Below, one piece after another: positions 1-8,292 of a DNA stretch of 64,000 nt. The translations under genes and the position numbers were made by a program. Position 1 is the stretch's first letter, and each line of letters begins with the position of its first letter. Source of the DNA: Clostridium ragsdalei P11 (lineage in GTDB: Bacteria > Bacillota > Clostridia > Clostridiales > Clostridiaceae); contig NZ_LROS01000004.1 of assembly GCF_001675165.1 (NCBI RefSeq), positions 1-64,000 on the forward strand, given 5' to 3'. The notes under the pieces are model-generated. The model ran no database searches. It saw only the letters and a program-made list of their open reading frames with translations, and was not told where the DNA came from.

Positions 1-100
1 ATGGGAATTAGTATCAGATATTAAAATTCTTTTTGACGAACTTAATTCTAATTTTGCTAAGATTCATTCATTAGCTTATGCTAGAAGTTTCCTAGTATAA
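1..100 (+). CDS. 3' end of an unidentified gene (partial)
   Basis: A frame open from base 2 to the TAA at 98-100 reads as 32 residues ending in HSLAYARSFLV. The start lies outside the window. Composition looks like a real protein tail, but it is too short to assign to a family. It is convergent with the ABC permease gene downstream; the palindromic repeat at 139-371 separates the two. Confidence 0.45.
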   Translation, partial: WELVSDIKILFDELNSNFAKIHSLAYARSFLV

Positions 101-138
101 GTTAAATTATCACTTAGAAACCCTATATAAAGTTTCTA

Positions 139-371
139 ATTGAAATTTAAACTTATACATAAAATGTAATGACAAAATTGAAAACACTTTTAAAAACTTT
201 TCCATAAGTCTTAGCGAGGTATTTTAGAAAATCTTAGGAGCTTAGATATTGTTTGAGGCACGAGTTTAGCTAAGATTCTTAGATTTTCAAAATACCGAGC
301 TTTAGACTTGTCAAAAGTTTTTATAGTGCTTTCAATTGTCATTACATGATTTGTATATGTTAACTTTCAAG
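139..371. repeat. Repeat family A, copy 1: giant imperfect palindrome
   Basis: The two halves are imperfect reverse complements over about 115 nt each. The left arm (TTGAAATTTAAAC, TATACA, ATGTAATGACA, TTGAAA, AAAAACTTTT, AAGTCT, GGTATTTT) pairs with the right arm ending in GTTAACTTTCAA. A second copy lies at 10572-10930. No open frame and no clear target duplication are visible. It fills the gap between two convergent genes and would fold into one long hairpin. It could be a decayed mobile element or a structured terminator-like unit. Confidence 0.7.
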
Positions 372-380
372 CTGCAAACT

Positions 381-1166
381 CTATAAATCCAATTTATTTT
401 CTATAAGATATGCTGTAGCGTAGAATAATCCTATAAGTACTGCTACAGATACAAAAATTGAGACTATATTAATGTCAATTCCATTAGCTACTATGTTATT
501 TGGATTAACAGAAGGTATATCTAAATTCAATACTTTTAGTTTAAATGTCTGAGGAAACGCCTCAGAAAAAATTTCAGCTATCTTTCCCTGTACTATACAT
601 AAAATTACAAATATGATGAAAGATCCAAGCTTACCAAATTTTCTATTCTTTATTGCCACTTTACTTAAAGTTATAGAAATATATACTGTAAGCAAAAAAG
701 TAACGTATATAACTAAAATGGCCAAAAAAGTAAATAATGCAAATTTAGGACTCACACTTTTTATAAATTGTAAAAAACTTATTTTTATATCAATTACCCC
801 ACCTTGAACAACTTTAAATATTTGAATCCACATAGCTGTAAAAATAAATATAACAAATTGTACTATAGCCATTTGTATAAGAGCTGTTACGATTTTATTC
901 ATTAATATATTTTTTCCACTCTTAGGAAGGGTAAAAAGTAAAATGGAAGTATCTTCATGTATATCACGGCTAAATAATTTTATATTCCATATGACAACTA
1001 TAATTTCTGCTGCAAATCCTATAGCCATATTTAAAGCTAATATTGATCCTGAATTCCAAACATTTACTCTAGTAAATAATGCTACATTTAAAATTACTAT
1101 GGCGGATATCATAATCAAAAAATCTTTAAAATACCCTTGAAGATCATATTTCACCAATTTGAACAT
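381..1166 (-). CDS. ABC-2 type transporter permease
   Basis: A 261-residue integral membrane protein with about six hydrophobic segments (near residues 17-37, 48-64, 92-115, 140-168, 180-198 and 236-256), the architecture of ABC-2 permeases paired with YtrB-like ATPases. Its ATG overlaps the TAA of the upstream ATPase gene by one base, so the two are translationally coupled. With the GntR regulator they form the three-gene operon gntR-ATPase-permease. By analogy with the Bacillus Ytr system it probably exports a cell-envelope-active compound or responds to envelope stress. The substrate cannot be read from the sequence. Confidence 0.85.
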   Translation of the reverse strand: MFKLVKYDLQGYFKDFLIMISAIVILNVALFTRVNVWNSGSILALNMAIGFAAEIIVVIWNIKLFSRDIHEDTSILLFTLPKSGKNILMNKIVTALIQMAIVQFVIFIFTAMWIQIFKVVQGGVIDIKISFLQFIKSVSPKFALFTFLAILVIYVTFLLTVYISITLSKVAIKNRKFGKLGSFIIFVILCIVQGKIAEIFSEAFPQTFKLKVLNLDIPSVNPNNIVANGIDINIVSIFVSVAVLIGLFYATAYLIENKLDL

Positions 1167-1861
1167 TACTTAAACACCTCCCTGTATATTTCATCTATTG
1201 ACATTTTTCTCTCATTTCTAAGTTCTTCTGCATTTCCAAAGAGTACTATTTTTCCTTCAGATATAAAAGCCACATCGTCAAACAATCTCTCAATATCGCT
1301 AACAAGATGTGTGGTTATAAGCACAGAACTATTTTCCGTATAATTTTCAAGTATTGCATCTAATATTTTCTCTCTAGTTGTAGGATCCACTCCCCCTAAA
1401 GGTTCATCTAGTATATAAAGCTTTGCCTTTCTTGAAAGTACTAGACTTAAATATAATTTCTCGCTCATTCCCTTTGATAAAGTCTTAACTTTACTATCTG
1501 GATCCAAATTCATAAACTTTAACATGTCCTGAGCTTTATCTTCATCGAAATCTGCGTACATATCTTTAAAAAAATTAACTGCATCTTGTATCCTCATCCA
1601 TTTAAAAAGATAATCCTTATCTGGCAAATAGGATACTTCAGCTTTTGTCTTTGTGCCAGGCTTATTCCCATTTATAAGTATTTCGCCTGAACTCTGCCTT
1701 AATATTCCTGCTGCAATCTTTAAAAAAGTAGTTTTGCCACTTCCATTAGGACCTAATAGTCCTGTTATTTTCCCTTTTTGAATTTCTAAATTAAGCCCAT
1801 CTAAAGCTTGTTTTCTAAAATAAATTTTTTTTAAATCTGTGCTTTTAAGCAGCGGTTCCAT
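1166..1861 (-). CDS. ABC transporter ATP-binding protein (YtrB-like)
   Basis: A 231-residue single nucleotide-binding domain. Walker A is GPNGSGKT at about residues 37-44, the signature is LSKGM near 130, Walker B is LYILDEP near 148, followed by the H-loop TTHL. The length is typical of stand-alone ABC-2 ATPases. The start ATG is preceded by GGGAGG. The gene lies 2 bases downstream of the GntR gene and overlaps the permease gene by one base. It energises the permease encoded at 381-1166. Confidence 0.92.
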   Translation of the reverse strand: MEPLLKSTDLKKIYFRKQALDGLNLEIQKGKITGLLGPNGSGKTTFLKIAAGILRQSSGEILINGNKPGTKTKAEVSYLPDKDYLFKWMRIQDAVNFFKDMYADFDEDKAQDMLKFMNLDPDSKVKTLSKGMSEKLYLSLVLSRKAKLYILDEPLGGVDPTTREKILDAILENYTENSSVLITTHLVSDIERLFDDVAFISEGKIVLFGNAEELRNERKMSIDEIYREVFK

Positions 1862-1863
1862 AT

Positions 1864-2232
1864 CTATTTACCTCCCTGTACTTTTTCTTCTACAATCTTT
1901 ATTATCTCATCTGAAGAAAAGCCTAATTCCTTCATTCCTATTATAAAACTATATATAATATTCTGAGCCATTTCTTCTTTTAATTTTTCTACCATAGATA
2001 TATCCTCCTTTATAAAAGTACCCGTTCCTCTTTGCTTATAAGCAATATCATTTCTCTCTAATTCTTGATAAGCCCTTTGAATAGTATTGGGATTTACTTT
2101 TAGTTTTGAGGACATTTCTCTTACAGAAAGCAGTTTATCTCCTGGCTTCAATTCTTCTTTTACTATTTTTCTCTTTACAATGTCTATTATCTGCATATAT
2201 ATTGGTATATTGGAATCAAATTCAACATCCAT
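1864..2232 (-). CDS. GntR-family transcriptional regulator, YtrA subfamily
   Basis: A 122-residue protein with an N-terminal winged helix (about residues 10-75, with the family hallmarks LSVREMSSKL, NPNTIQRAYQELE and RGTGTF) and a short helical tail of about 45 residues. The absence of a large ligand domain is diagnostic of the YtrA subfamily. First gene of the operon; the ATG follows GGAGGTGATAAA. A perfect 8-bp inverted repeat straddles the -10 box of its own promoter (2258-2302), so autorepression of the whole ABC operon is the likely mode of control. The ligand is unknown. Confidence 0.92.
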   Translation of the reverse strand: MDVEFDSNIPIYMQIIDIVKRKIVKEELKPGDKLLSVREMSSKLKVNPNTIQRAYQELERNDIAYKQRGTGTFIKEDISMVEKLKEEMAQNIIYSFIIGMKELGFSSDEIIKIVEEKVQGGK

Positions 2233-2257
2233 TTTATCACCTCCACAAGTAGTTCAT

Positions 2258-2302
2258 CTAGTGTACTGATATAATAATACACTAGACGAGTAGTAAAGTC
2301 AA
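2258..2302 (-). promoter_or_regulatory. Promoter and YtrA-type operator of the GntR/ABC operon
   Basis: On the minus strand, -35 TTGACT (2297-2302), a 17-bp spacer and -10 TATTAT (2274-2279). A perfect inverted repeat, CTAGTGTA (2258-2265) with TACACTAG (2278-2285) separated by 12 bp, brackets the -10 box. A bound dimer would block RNA polymerase. The pairing with the adjacent GntR gene is inferred from position. Confidence 0.75.
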
Positions 2303-2327
2303 TATATATATTTAAACAACTAAAATA

Positions 2328-2367
2328 ATCCCTAAATTTTTTGCATTGTTACAAATACTCTAGGGAT
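2328..2367. terminator. Hairpin terminator, possibly bidirectional
   Basis: ATCCCTA (2328-2334) pairs with TAGGGAT (2361-2367). GTTTTTTATTT follows on the plus strand, and an AT-rich tract follows on the minus strand. It lies downstream of the minus-strand MBL-fold gene and upstream of the GntR promoter, so it probably insulates the operon. Confidence 0.5.
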
Positions 2368-2416
2368 GTTTTTTATTTAATATTTAATTTCTAAAAGGTA
2401 AATTTCCAGCACAGTA

Positions 2417-2869
2417 TTATATAAAGATAATATCATCATTAACCATATATGATATAGACCCTAATTTATGTTTAGGAAATACAATTGATTTTATTCTTAT
2501 CCCATCTACATCTACTACATCACCATCTTTAAGTTTTTTGTATTTTTCATTTTCATCACTTTTACAAGAAAACATACCCTTTCCTGATTTTCTTAAAGAA
2601 GTTTCAGCAGAAAAATAGATATCAGCATTTTTAAACAATTTAATACATCCTGCATGATAAAAACTAGGGTAAGTTAAAAATACGTGGGATACAGATTTAG
2701 GCTCAATATTTATTTTCTTTAATTCCCGATTTACAACGGAAGGTATAAATCCTGTATCAAAACATATGGTTGTTCTGAAATCAGAATATATAAAAAAATT
2801 AGAAATGAGTGATCTTACCACATATATATTACCAGTTATCTGTTGAGTTTTACTTAATTTAAATAACAT
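2417..2869 (-). CDS. Degenerate, truncated metallo-beta-lactamase-fold protein
   Basis: A 150-residue protein with the MBL-fold layout: an early DTGF loop (about residue 38), the position of the HxHxDH metal motif (near 65-73) and a later strand GSISYMV that normally follows TPGHTPG. The metal motif reads TYPSFYHAG, so only the last histidine remains, and the later loop reads FPKHKLGS. The protein stops just where the second half of an MBL domain (the GD metal ligand) should begin. It has a ribosome site (GGGG) and an intact frame. Metal catalysis looks lost; it may be a decaying gene or a repurposed fragment. Confidence 0.55.
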   Translation of the reverse strand: MLFKLSKTQQITGNIYVVRSLISNFFIYSDFRTTICFDTGFIPSVVNRELKKINIEPKSVSHVFLTYPSFYHAGCIKLFKNADIYFSAETSLRKSGKGMFSCKSDENEKYKKLKDGDVVDVDGIRIKSIVFPKHKLGSISYMVNDDIIFI

Positions 2870-3050
2870 ACATCTTTCCCCACTTCCATGTATATCTTTC
2901 TTTTAAATAGTAAAATATATTCTTTTTATATCATTTCCCTATTTTATTAGTTTATACACTTCTATGATCTAGCATAAATTAAGATATTAGGTTAAAAATA
3001 TAATGAAGATATACAACACTTAAAATATTTTTAATTAGGAGGTATATAAA

Positions 3051-3722
3051 TTGAAAAAATTATTATATATAACTGCAAATACAAAACCAGAAACTTTGTC
3101 TGTCAGCAAAACTGTTGGTAGAAGCTTTGTAAAAGAATTTTTATCGAAAAATGCAGATTATATGGTAGAAGAACTGGATCTATACAATGAAAATATTCCT
3201 GAAATAAATCATAGAATATTTAAAGGCAGGGCCGAATTAGTTTCAGGAAATGATTACAATACCCTATCAGATGAAGATAAAAAAATAGTAGACAGGATAA
3301 ATGAACTATGCAATCAATTTTTAAGTGCAGATACTTATGTTATTGCAGCTCCTATGTGGAGTGTAAGTTACCCAGCAAGGCTTAAATCCTATTTAGATTG
3401 TATTATAATAAATAACAGATTAATTAAAATTTCTGAAGAAGACATAAAAGGTCTTTTAGATGATAAAAAGAGGAATATGGTCTATATTCAATCTTCAGCA
3501 GCAGTATATCCTAAAATATTTAATTCCAAGTTTAATCATGCCATCGACTATTTTAGAGATGTATTTAAATTCTTAGGAGTGAATAAGTTTGACTATATAC
3601 TGGTAGAAGGCACAGAAGACTCTTCTGTAGGTAAAGCAAAAGCCATAGGAAATGTCCAAAACAATATAAAAAGTGTGGTAAATAAATTTACTGAAAATAT
3701 TCCTTTAATGGATAGAATGTAA
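3051..3722 (+). CDS. Flavodoxin-fold NAD(P)H oxidoreductase (AzoR/acyl-carrier phosphodiesterase-like)
   Basis: A 223-residue protein of the FMN-dependent NADH:quinone/azo reductase family (AcpD/AzoR-like). The N-terminal strand LLYITANTKP and the following polar loop bind FMN phosphate. The segment APMWSVSYPARLKSYLD matches the family's FMN-ring loop. The start is TTG, fixed by AGGAGG at 3037-3042 eight bases upstream. The gene is monocistronic, with a hairpin directly downstream. The likely role is reduction of quinones or nitro/azo compounds with NAD(P)H; the physiological substrate is unknown. Confidence 0.85.
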   Translation: MKKLLYITANTKPETLSVSKTVGRSFVKEFLSKNADYMVEELDLYNENIPEINHRIFKGRAELVSGNDYNTLSDEDKKIVDRINELCNQFLSADTYVIAAPMWSVSYPARLKSYLDCIIINNRLIKISEEDIKGLLDDKKRNMVYIQSSAAVYPKIFNSKFNHAIDYFRDVFKFLGVNKFDYILVEGTEDSSVGKAKAIGNVQNNIKSVVNKFTENIPLMDRM

Positions 3723-3732
3723 ACAGATTTCT

Positions 3733-3772
3733 AAAGGGCTGTTGCACTAATTAATTAGTACATAAGCCCTTT
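3733..3772 (+). terminator. Hairpin downstream of the reductase gene
   Basis: AAAGGGCT pairs with AGCCCTTT at the base. A perfect palindrome ACTAATTAATTAGT lies inside the loop. There is no strong T-run, so termination efficiency is uncertain. Confidence 0.5.
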
Positions 3773-3825
3773 AACACATATACATGTTTTTAAACAGTGT
3801 AAAATTGATAGTTATGAAAAATGCA

Positions 3826-3878
3826 TTGACTATTTCCGTTTACAGATGTAATATTAAATTATAAATTACACGTGTAAA
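3826..3878 (+). promoter_or_regulatory. Promoter of the blaI/blaR1-like operon with two BlaI-type operators
   Basis: -35 TTGACT (3826-3831), 17-bp spacer, -10 TAATAT (3849-3854). Operator 1, TTTACAGATGTAAT (3839-3852), overlaps the spacer and -10. Operator 2, ATTACACGTGTAAA (3865-3878), lies just downstream. Both fit TTACA-N2-TGTAA, the recognition form known for BlaI/MecI repressors. A weaker match, AAACAGTGTAAA, lies near 3791-3802. The arrangement implies autorepression. Confidence 0.8.
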
Positions 3879-3902
3879 CAGAAATGGAAGGAGTATATAT
3901 CC

Positions 3903-4277
3903 ATGAAGGAAATACCAAGCATTTCAGATGCAGAACTTACTATTATGAAAATAATATGGGAAAATCCCAATATAACTGCAAATAAAATTATAAAACAACT
4001 ATCAGATAAAACTAAGTGGAAGCCTAACACCGTAAAGACATTAATAAATAGATTATTAAGGAAAAATGTAATTGGCTTTAACAAGGAAGGTAAAGAATAT
4101 TACTATTATGCTGTAGTTCAGGAAGAAAATTATATAAATGCAGAAAGCAATTCTTTTTTAAATAAAATATTCAATGGCTCTGTCATTTCAATGGTATTAA
4201 ATTTTGTTGAGAACAAAAAATTATCTGAAGGTGAAATTAAAGAACTGAAAGATATTTTAAATAAAAAGCATGAGTAA
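3903..4277 (+). CDS. BlaI/MecI-family transcriptional repressor
   Basis: A 124-residue Penicillinase_R-type repressor. The N-terminal winged helix (about residues 5-75) has the family pattern ISDAELTIMKIIWE and KPNTVKTLINRLLRK, and the C-terminal part is the helical dimerisation region. In this family the partner metalloprotease cleaves the repressor when an antibiotic is sensed. The gene is 11 bases upstream of the BlaR1-like sensor and is preceded by two matching operators. No beta-lactamase or penicillin-binding gene is adjacent, so the regulated target may be elsewhere or may be the operon itself. Confidence 0.93.
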   Translation: MKEIPSISDAELTIMKIIWENPNITANKIIKQLSDKTKWKPNTVKTLINRLLRKNVIGFNKEGKEYYYYAVVQEENYINAESNSFLNKIFNGSVISMVLNFVENKKLSEGEIKELKDILNKKHE

Positions 4278-4288
4278 GAGGTGCTTAT

Positions 4289-5824
4289 ATGTCAACTTTA
4301 ATAAAAACTATCTTTATAGCATCACTTAACGGAAGCGTACTAGTTATGCTAATACTTTTAATAAAGATGCTGTTAAAGAAAAAATTAAGAGCTGAATTCC
4401 ATTATTTCATATGGTTTCTTTTAATAATAAAACTCATTATACCCTATGGACCTGAAAGTAATTTAAGCATATTTAACATATTTGATGCTGTAAGTGAGAA
4501 GGAAAAAACTATCTCCAGTAATTATTTAAAAGCAAATAATATATCTAAATCAATGAGTAGAGATAAATCTCAAGATATGATTGCTCCTAATAATTCGTAT
4601 AATGGTAAAAATGTAGAGAGTTTAAATAAGAAAATAAATTATAAAACAGTACTGTTTTATATATGGATACTAGGAATGGTGTTTTTTATAGCTAATACAT
4701 TATATGAAATAAAGAAAATTCAATTTATAAAGAAAAATGCAATGAGTGATAAGTCTTCTAATCTTAATATCATATTGAACAGCTGCCTAAATATAATGAA
4801 CATAAATAAAAGTGTATCTTTAATGTACCCATATAAACCGATTAGCCCATGCTTATGTGGATTAATTAAACCTACAATATTTATTTCACAAAGTATTATA
4901 GGAAATATTTCAGAAGATGAATTTAAACATATTATAATACATGAACTCTGTCACTTAAAGAGAAAAGATTTACTTATTAACTGGATTATAATAATCTTAA
5001 ATATTGTTTACTGGTTCAATCCAATAATACGATATGGTTTTTATAAAATGAAACAGGATTGTGAAACATCCTGTGATGCTTATGCCCTTAGGTATTTAGG
5101 CATAGATAGAAATATAAATTATGGAAACACAATTATAAAAATATTGCAATTAGAAAATGACACCCCTTCGCTAATTACTTCAGCTCCTATGGCTGTAAAT
5201 AATTCCGAAATCAAAAGGAGAATTACTATGATATCAAAACATAAAAAAAATTCTTTAAAAAATATAATATGTGGAATTTTAGTTATCACTGCTCTTACAA
5301 CAGTAGGGTTAACAAGTGGTATTTCTAAGGCAAAACCAAATAGTGATAACTACAATTCCAAACCTTACTATGAAAGCATTATGGATTACTTAATAAATTC
5401 TGCCAAAGGTCACAGCTCTGTGTACAACATGAATTCTAGTGAAAATAATAATTTTGCAAGCAATAACTCACTAAATTTTAACAGTACAGATGAATTTCAA
5501 TTTGAAGAATTGGATTTTAATGGCTATCAAAAATATTGGAGTTCTAATTTTGAAAATAATATATTTGCAGCTGATTTTGATTTCTTTAATGGAATAGAAT
5601 CGTATAAAATAACCTCTCATAAAACTAGCTATAGTATAAAAATAAATACAAATATAAAAAGCGGAAATGTATCTATAAAAATTTACAATGATAAAAAAGT
5701 ATTATTTGAAAAGATAAACCCAACAAACAAAACTATAACAATTTCAAAGGAAGATGCTAAAAATATTAAGCTTGATTGTATAGCAATAAAAGCCAAAGGT
5801 ACTATTAAACTTGAACTAAATTAA
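4289..5824 (+). CDS. BlaR1/MecR1-like M56 membrane metallopeptidase sensor
   Basis: A 511-residue membrane protein. Hydrophobic segments lie near residues 8-28, 38-53, 120-138, 230-245 and 324-343. The zinc-protease motif HELCH is at about 218-222 in the cytoplasmic loop, with downstream E-containing CETSCDAYAL near 255. The C-terminal ~165 residues are extracellular, Asn/Ser-rich, and lack any recognisable penicillin-binding (SxxK) transpeptidase domain, unlike true BlaR1. The activating signal is therefore probably not a beta-lactam acylation event. Co-transcribed with the BlaI-like repressor. Confidence 0.85.
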   Translation: MSTLIKTIFIASLNGSVLVMLILLIKMLLKKKLRAEFHYFIWFLLIIKLIIPYGPESNLSIFNIFDAVSEKEKTISSNYLKANNISKSMSRDKSQDMIAPNNSYNGKNVESLNKKINYKTVLFYIWILGMVFFIANTLYEIKKIQFIKKNAMSDKSSNLNIILNSCLNIMNINKSVSLMYPYKPISPCLCGLIKPTIFISQSIIGNISEDEFKHIIIHELCHLKRKDLLINWIIIILNIVYWFNPIIRYGFYKMKQDCETSCDAYALRYLGIDRNINYGNTIIKILQLENDTPSLITSAPMAVNNSEIKRRITMISKHKKNSLKNIICGILVITALTTVGLTSGISKAKPNSDNYNSKPYYESIMDYLINSAKGHSSVYNMNSSENNNFASNNSLNFNSTDEFQFEELDFNGYQKYWSSNFENNIFAADFDFFNGIESYKITSHKTSYSIKINTNIKSGNVSIKIYNDKKVLFEKINPTNKTITISKEDAKNIKLDCIAIKAKGTIKLELN

Positions 5825-5854
5825 CAGCATCAATGAAATGATATTACTTAGTTA

Positions 5855-5902
5855 GAGAAGCTGCTGTATAATAAATATTTATTCACTATACAGCAGCTTT
5901 TC
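5855..5902. terminator. Bidirectional terminator between convergent genes
   Basis: A 16-bp stem (5855-5870 with 5887-5902, one mismatch) contains GCTGCTGTATA. The right end overlaps the stop codon of the amidase-like gene. It serves the convergent blaR1-like and amidase-like genes. Confidence 0.7.
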
Positions 5903-6999
5903 TAATAATTCACATGAACTAGCCAAAACTTTATATTTTTATCACTCCATCCAAGGTCCCAAGGTACTCTATTTCTATCTGTATTGTGGCAGCTTACTAG
6001 AGAATATCCTTTAGAATCCGCTCCAGTTACTACTGAAATATGAGTTATGTCTCCTTTCTTTTCATAGGCTACAAAATCTCCAGGCAAAAGTTTATAAGAA
6101 GCTTTATATACCTTTTCATAACTCCCATGGGCTACTAGGGATGCTCTTCCACTGTATATCATATAACTTTTAAATCCGTCTGCATTTAGCCAGGATCTAG
6201 TGGCTCCAGAACCATCATAGTTCCAACCAGAATTTTTTCTAAACTTACCGCCTTCATGAAGTATTTGTGATGCAAAATTTGCGCAATCTCCTCCCTGGGA
6301 ATTATAATTTCTATACTTTCTATTGTAGCTATACCCATACTCTTTCTCCGATGCTATCCCACAGTACCTATCTGCATATTCCACTGCTCCTTTTCTTCTA
6401 TTGTTCATATTAGAAAAATCTCTTGCTTGTTGAGATTTTATATATTGATTTATAGCATCAACTTTTAAATTTCCTAAATTTAGAGAATCAGCAAAAGGAT
6501 CTTTATACCACTCCTTGCTTATTATCCAATTGTCCCCTTTTTTTGAAATATTCAAAACATGAGACGTCCCAATTTTGCAGCTGTTAACTTTTACTGGATC
6601 ATCTTCATATATATAACTATATTTTGTGGAACATATTAAGTTTACAGAATACTTATCATCCTTACCTCTAATTCTCTTGATCATTACCTCTGGCATAATT
6701 TCAGTAAACTTTACTCCTTGCCTTTCTTCCCAATTTTTAAGATATTTCATCTTCTGTTCTTCGTGCTCATAAGCCCATTTTCCATATTTTGTACTTCTAT
6801 CATAATTACCTTCTATTAATTTTAAATCTCCATTTAATATAGCTTTATTCCTGTTTTGGAATATATCTTGTATAGAATTTGCAACCTCTTCTTTTGTGCT
6901 AATTTCTTCACCTTTAGGCTTACAAAACGGGCATATTAGAAATATAAACAAAGCGATCACCATGACTTGGAGAAACCTTTTTTTTAGAGAAATTTTCAT
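5902..6999 (-). CDS. Secreted Amidase_6-domain protein (putative cell-wall or peptide amidase)
   Basis: A 365-residue protein from the chosen start. Residues 1-24 form a signal peptide. The middle ~150 residues are a poorly conserved region. The C-terminal ~160 residues match the Amidase_6 (NlpC/P60-like) fold, with YADRYCGIAS, the putative nucleophile in GGDCANFASQ, LLPGDFVAY and the histidine strand ITHISVVTG. The frame opens 15 bases further upstream, but the GAGGAG ribosome site lies inside that extension, so ATG at 6999 is preferred. It likely acts outside the cell on peptidoglycan or peptides. The substrate is unknown. Confidence 0.82.
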   Translation of the reverse strand: MKISLKKRFLQVMVIALFIFLICPFCKPKGEEISTKEEVANSIQDIFQNRNKAILNGDLKLIEGNYDRSTKYGKWAYEHEEQKMKYLKNWEERQGVKFTEIMPEVMIKRIRGKDDKYSVNLICSTKYSYIYEDDPVKVNSCKIGTSHVLNISKKGDNWIISKEWYKDPFADSLNLGNLKVDAINQYIKSQQARDFSNMNNRRKGAVEYADRYCGIASEKEYGYSYNRKYRNYNSQGGDCANFASQILHEGGKFRKNSGWNYDGSGATRSWLNADGFKSYMIYSGRASLVAHGSYEKVYKASYKLLPGDFVAYEKKGDITHISVVTGADSKGYSLVSCHNTDRNRVPWDLGWSDKNIKFWLVHVNY

Positions 7000-7123
7000 A
7001 ACCATACTCCTCATATAATTAATTTACTAACTGTGTAGAATTATCATATACTTTGCATAGTTATTATTCCCAATTAAAATAATAATCACTCTGTGAATTT
7101 CACCCAAGGTTTCATATTTATTA

Positions 7124-8029
7124 CTACTTTAATTTTTCATCTATCTTTTGAATATATCCATTTACCAATTTATCATTGTAGGGTGCTTGTGAATACCAAA
7201 ATTTACTGTTACTATTTTTTTGTCCAAAATATCTTGATTTTAAAATTATTTCTGGCCTGTATTCAAAATGAAGAATGTCAAAATGACTCCACTTTCCGCC
7301 CCATACAAAGCCATTTTTTTCAAATGCATCTACAATTTCTTTTGGGTATTCCTGTATTCTCTTATCTCCTTCTTCTTTAGTCACCCATTTCCAATAATCT
7401 CTTCTATCTCTAGCAAGATCAATGGCTATTCCAAAGGAATGGGGGCTTAGCAAACTAGTTCCCGAAATACACCTGTAATTAAATGTGCCACTACTAGGAA
7501 ACAAGGCCTTATAAACCTTTGAATTTCTCTGAGAAATAGGCATCAACTCTTTTACTGCATTTTCAAGAGATTTAGAGGCATTGTTATTTCCATTAAACTG
7601 AAATCTTCTATATCCTAGATTAGCCATTTTAAGATTAGATTCTATAGCCTTTCTATCGCATCCATAAACTTCCTTCAAAAGCGAATATGTCCTAATTCTT
7701 CCAGGATCAAAATCTTTTTCCATTACTCCATTTATGGTACCTATGGGATAGGACTGTTCCATCATGTCCTGTAGATCCGTATCATACATTTTTTGCTGAA
7801 AACTTTTACTACCCTTATCATCATATAAAATTCTTTTACCAGACTTTGCAACTACATATACCTTTCCATCATTACCTTTTTCCAAATCTGTAATATATTC
7901 CGGGTAGGCCATCATAAGACACAAAATATCCTGTTTCATTGTGGTATAATAGTCATCTGTCAATGCCTTCACAGGGCTTACACATACACAAATCAATAAT
8001 AGTGCTACTATAATTATCTTTTTTTTCAT
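7124..8029 (-). CDS. Secreted M15-family peptidase (D-Ala-D-Ala carboxypeptidase-like)
   Basis: A 301-residue protein with a signal peptide (residues 1-22, ending VSPVKA). The C-terminal half carries the M15 zinc-site pattern: SPHSFGIAIDLARD (His and Asp ligands near 196-205) and HFDILHFEYRP (Glu/His near 248-258). The N-terminal half has no clear family. M15 enzymes trim peptide cross-links or hydrolyse D-Ala-D-Ala or L-Ala-D-Glu bonds in peptidoglycan. The ATG follows AAGGAG. It lies upstream of the Amidase_6 gene on the same strand with a 124-base gap; both are plausible wall-remodelling enzymes. Confidence 0.85.
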   Translation of the reverse strand: MKKKIIIVALLLICVCVSPVKALTDDYYTTMKQDILCLMMAYPEYITDLEKGNDGKVYVVAKSGKRILYDDKGSKSFQQKMYDTDLQDMMEQSYPIGTINGVMEKDFDPGRIRTYSLLKEVYGCDRKAIESNLKMANLGYRRFQFNGNNNASKSLENAVKELMPISQRNSKVYKALFPSSGTFNYRCISGTSLLSPHSFGIAIDLARDRRDYWKWVTKEEGDKRIQEYPKEIVDAFEKNGFVWGGKWSHFDILHFEYRPEIILKSRYFGQKNSNSKFWYSQAPYNDKLVNGYIQKIDEKLK

Positions 8030-8050
8030 ACTATAGGCTCCTTGTCAATA

Positions 8051-8159
8051 AGTAAGTGATTCACTCCAAATCGAAGATTTGGGTTCTAATTTGTGTAACT
8101 CCTTCTCCTTATCAGTCAAATGAGTAAGTGATTCACACCAAATCGAAGATTTGGGTTCT
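8051..8159. repeat. Pair of 37-bp direct repeats, each with a hairpin
   Basis: Units at 8051-8087 and 8123-8159 differ at one base. Each begins AGTAAGTGATTCAC, contains the inverted repeat CCAAATC-GAA-GATTTGG and ends in GGTTCT. The 35-bp interval is unique. They lie directly upstream of the M15 peptidase start. A very similar hairpin, CCAAATC-TTT-GATTTGG, is embedded in repeat family B copies 4 and 5. The function is unknown. Confidence 0.75.
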
Positions 8160-8215
8160 CTACTTATATTATGTTGTTCATAGATTTATATTATGCATTC
8201 GTATAGAAGCTATAA

Positions 8216-8264
8216 AAAATAGGCTGACAGACTTGTAACTGTAAGAAGTTTGTCAACCTATTTT
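8216..8264. terminator. Hairpin terminator downstream of the hydrolase gene
   Basis: AAAATAGG with ACAGACTT (8216-8234) pairs with AAGTTTGT and CCTATTTT (8246-8264). The stem has A-rich and T-rich flanks, so it can work in either direction. It follows the minus-strand hydrolase gene. Confidence 0.65.
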
Positions 8265-8292
8265 AACTTTTTAACTTAAAATTCTATAATGT

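Noticed and set aside
8051-8159. Possible minimal CRISPR array (two repeats, one spacer)
   Set aside because: Only two units, each with an internal hairpin and a 35-bp unique interval. No cas genes are in the window and no third repeat was found.
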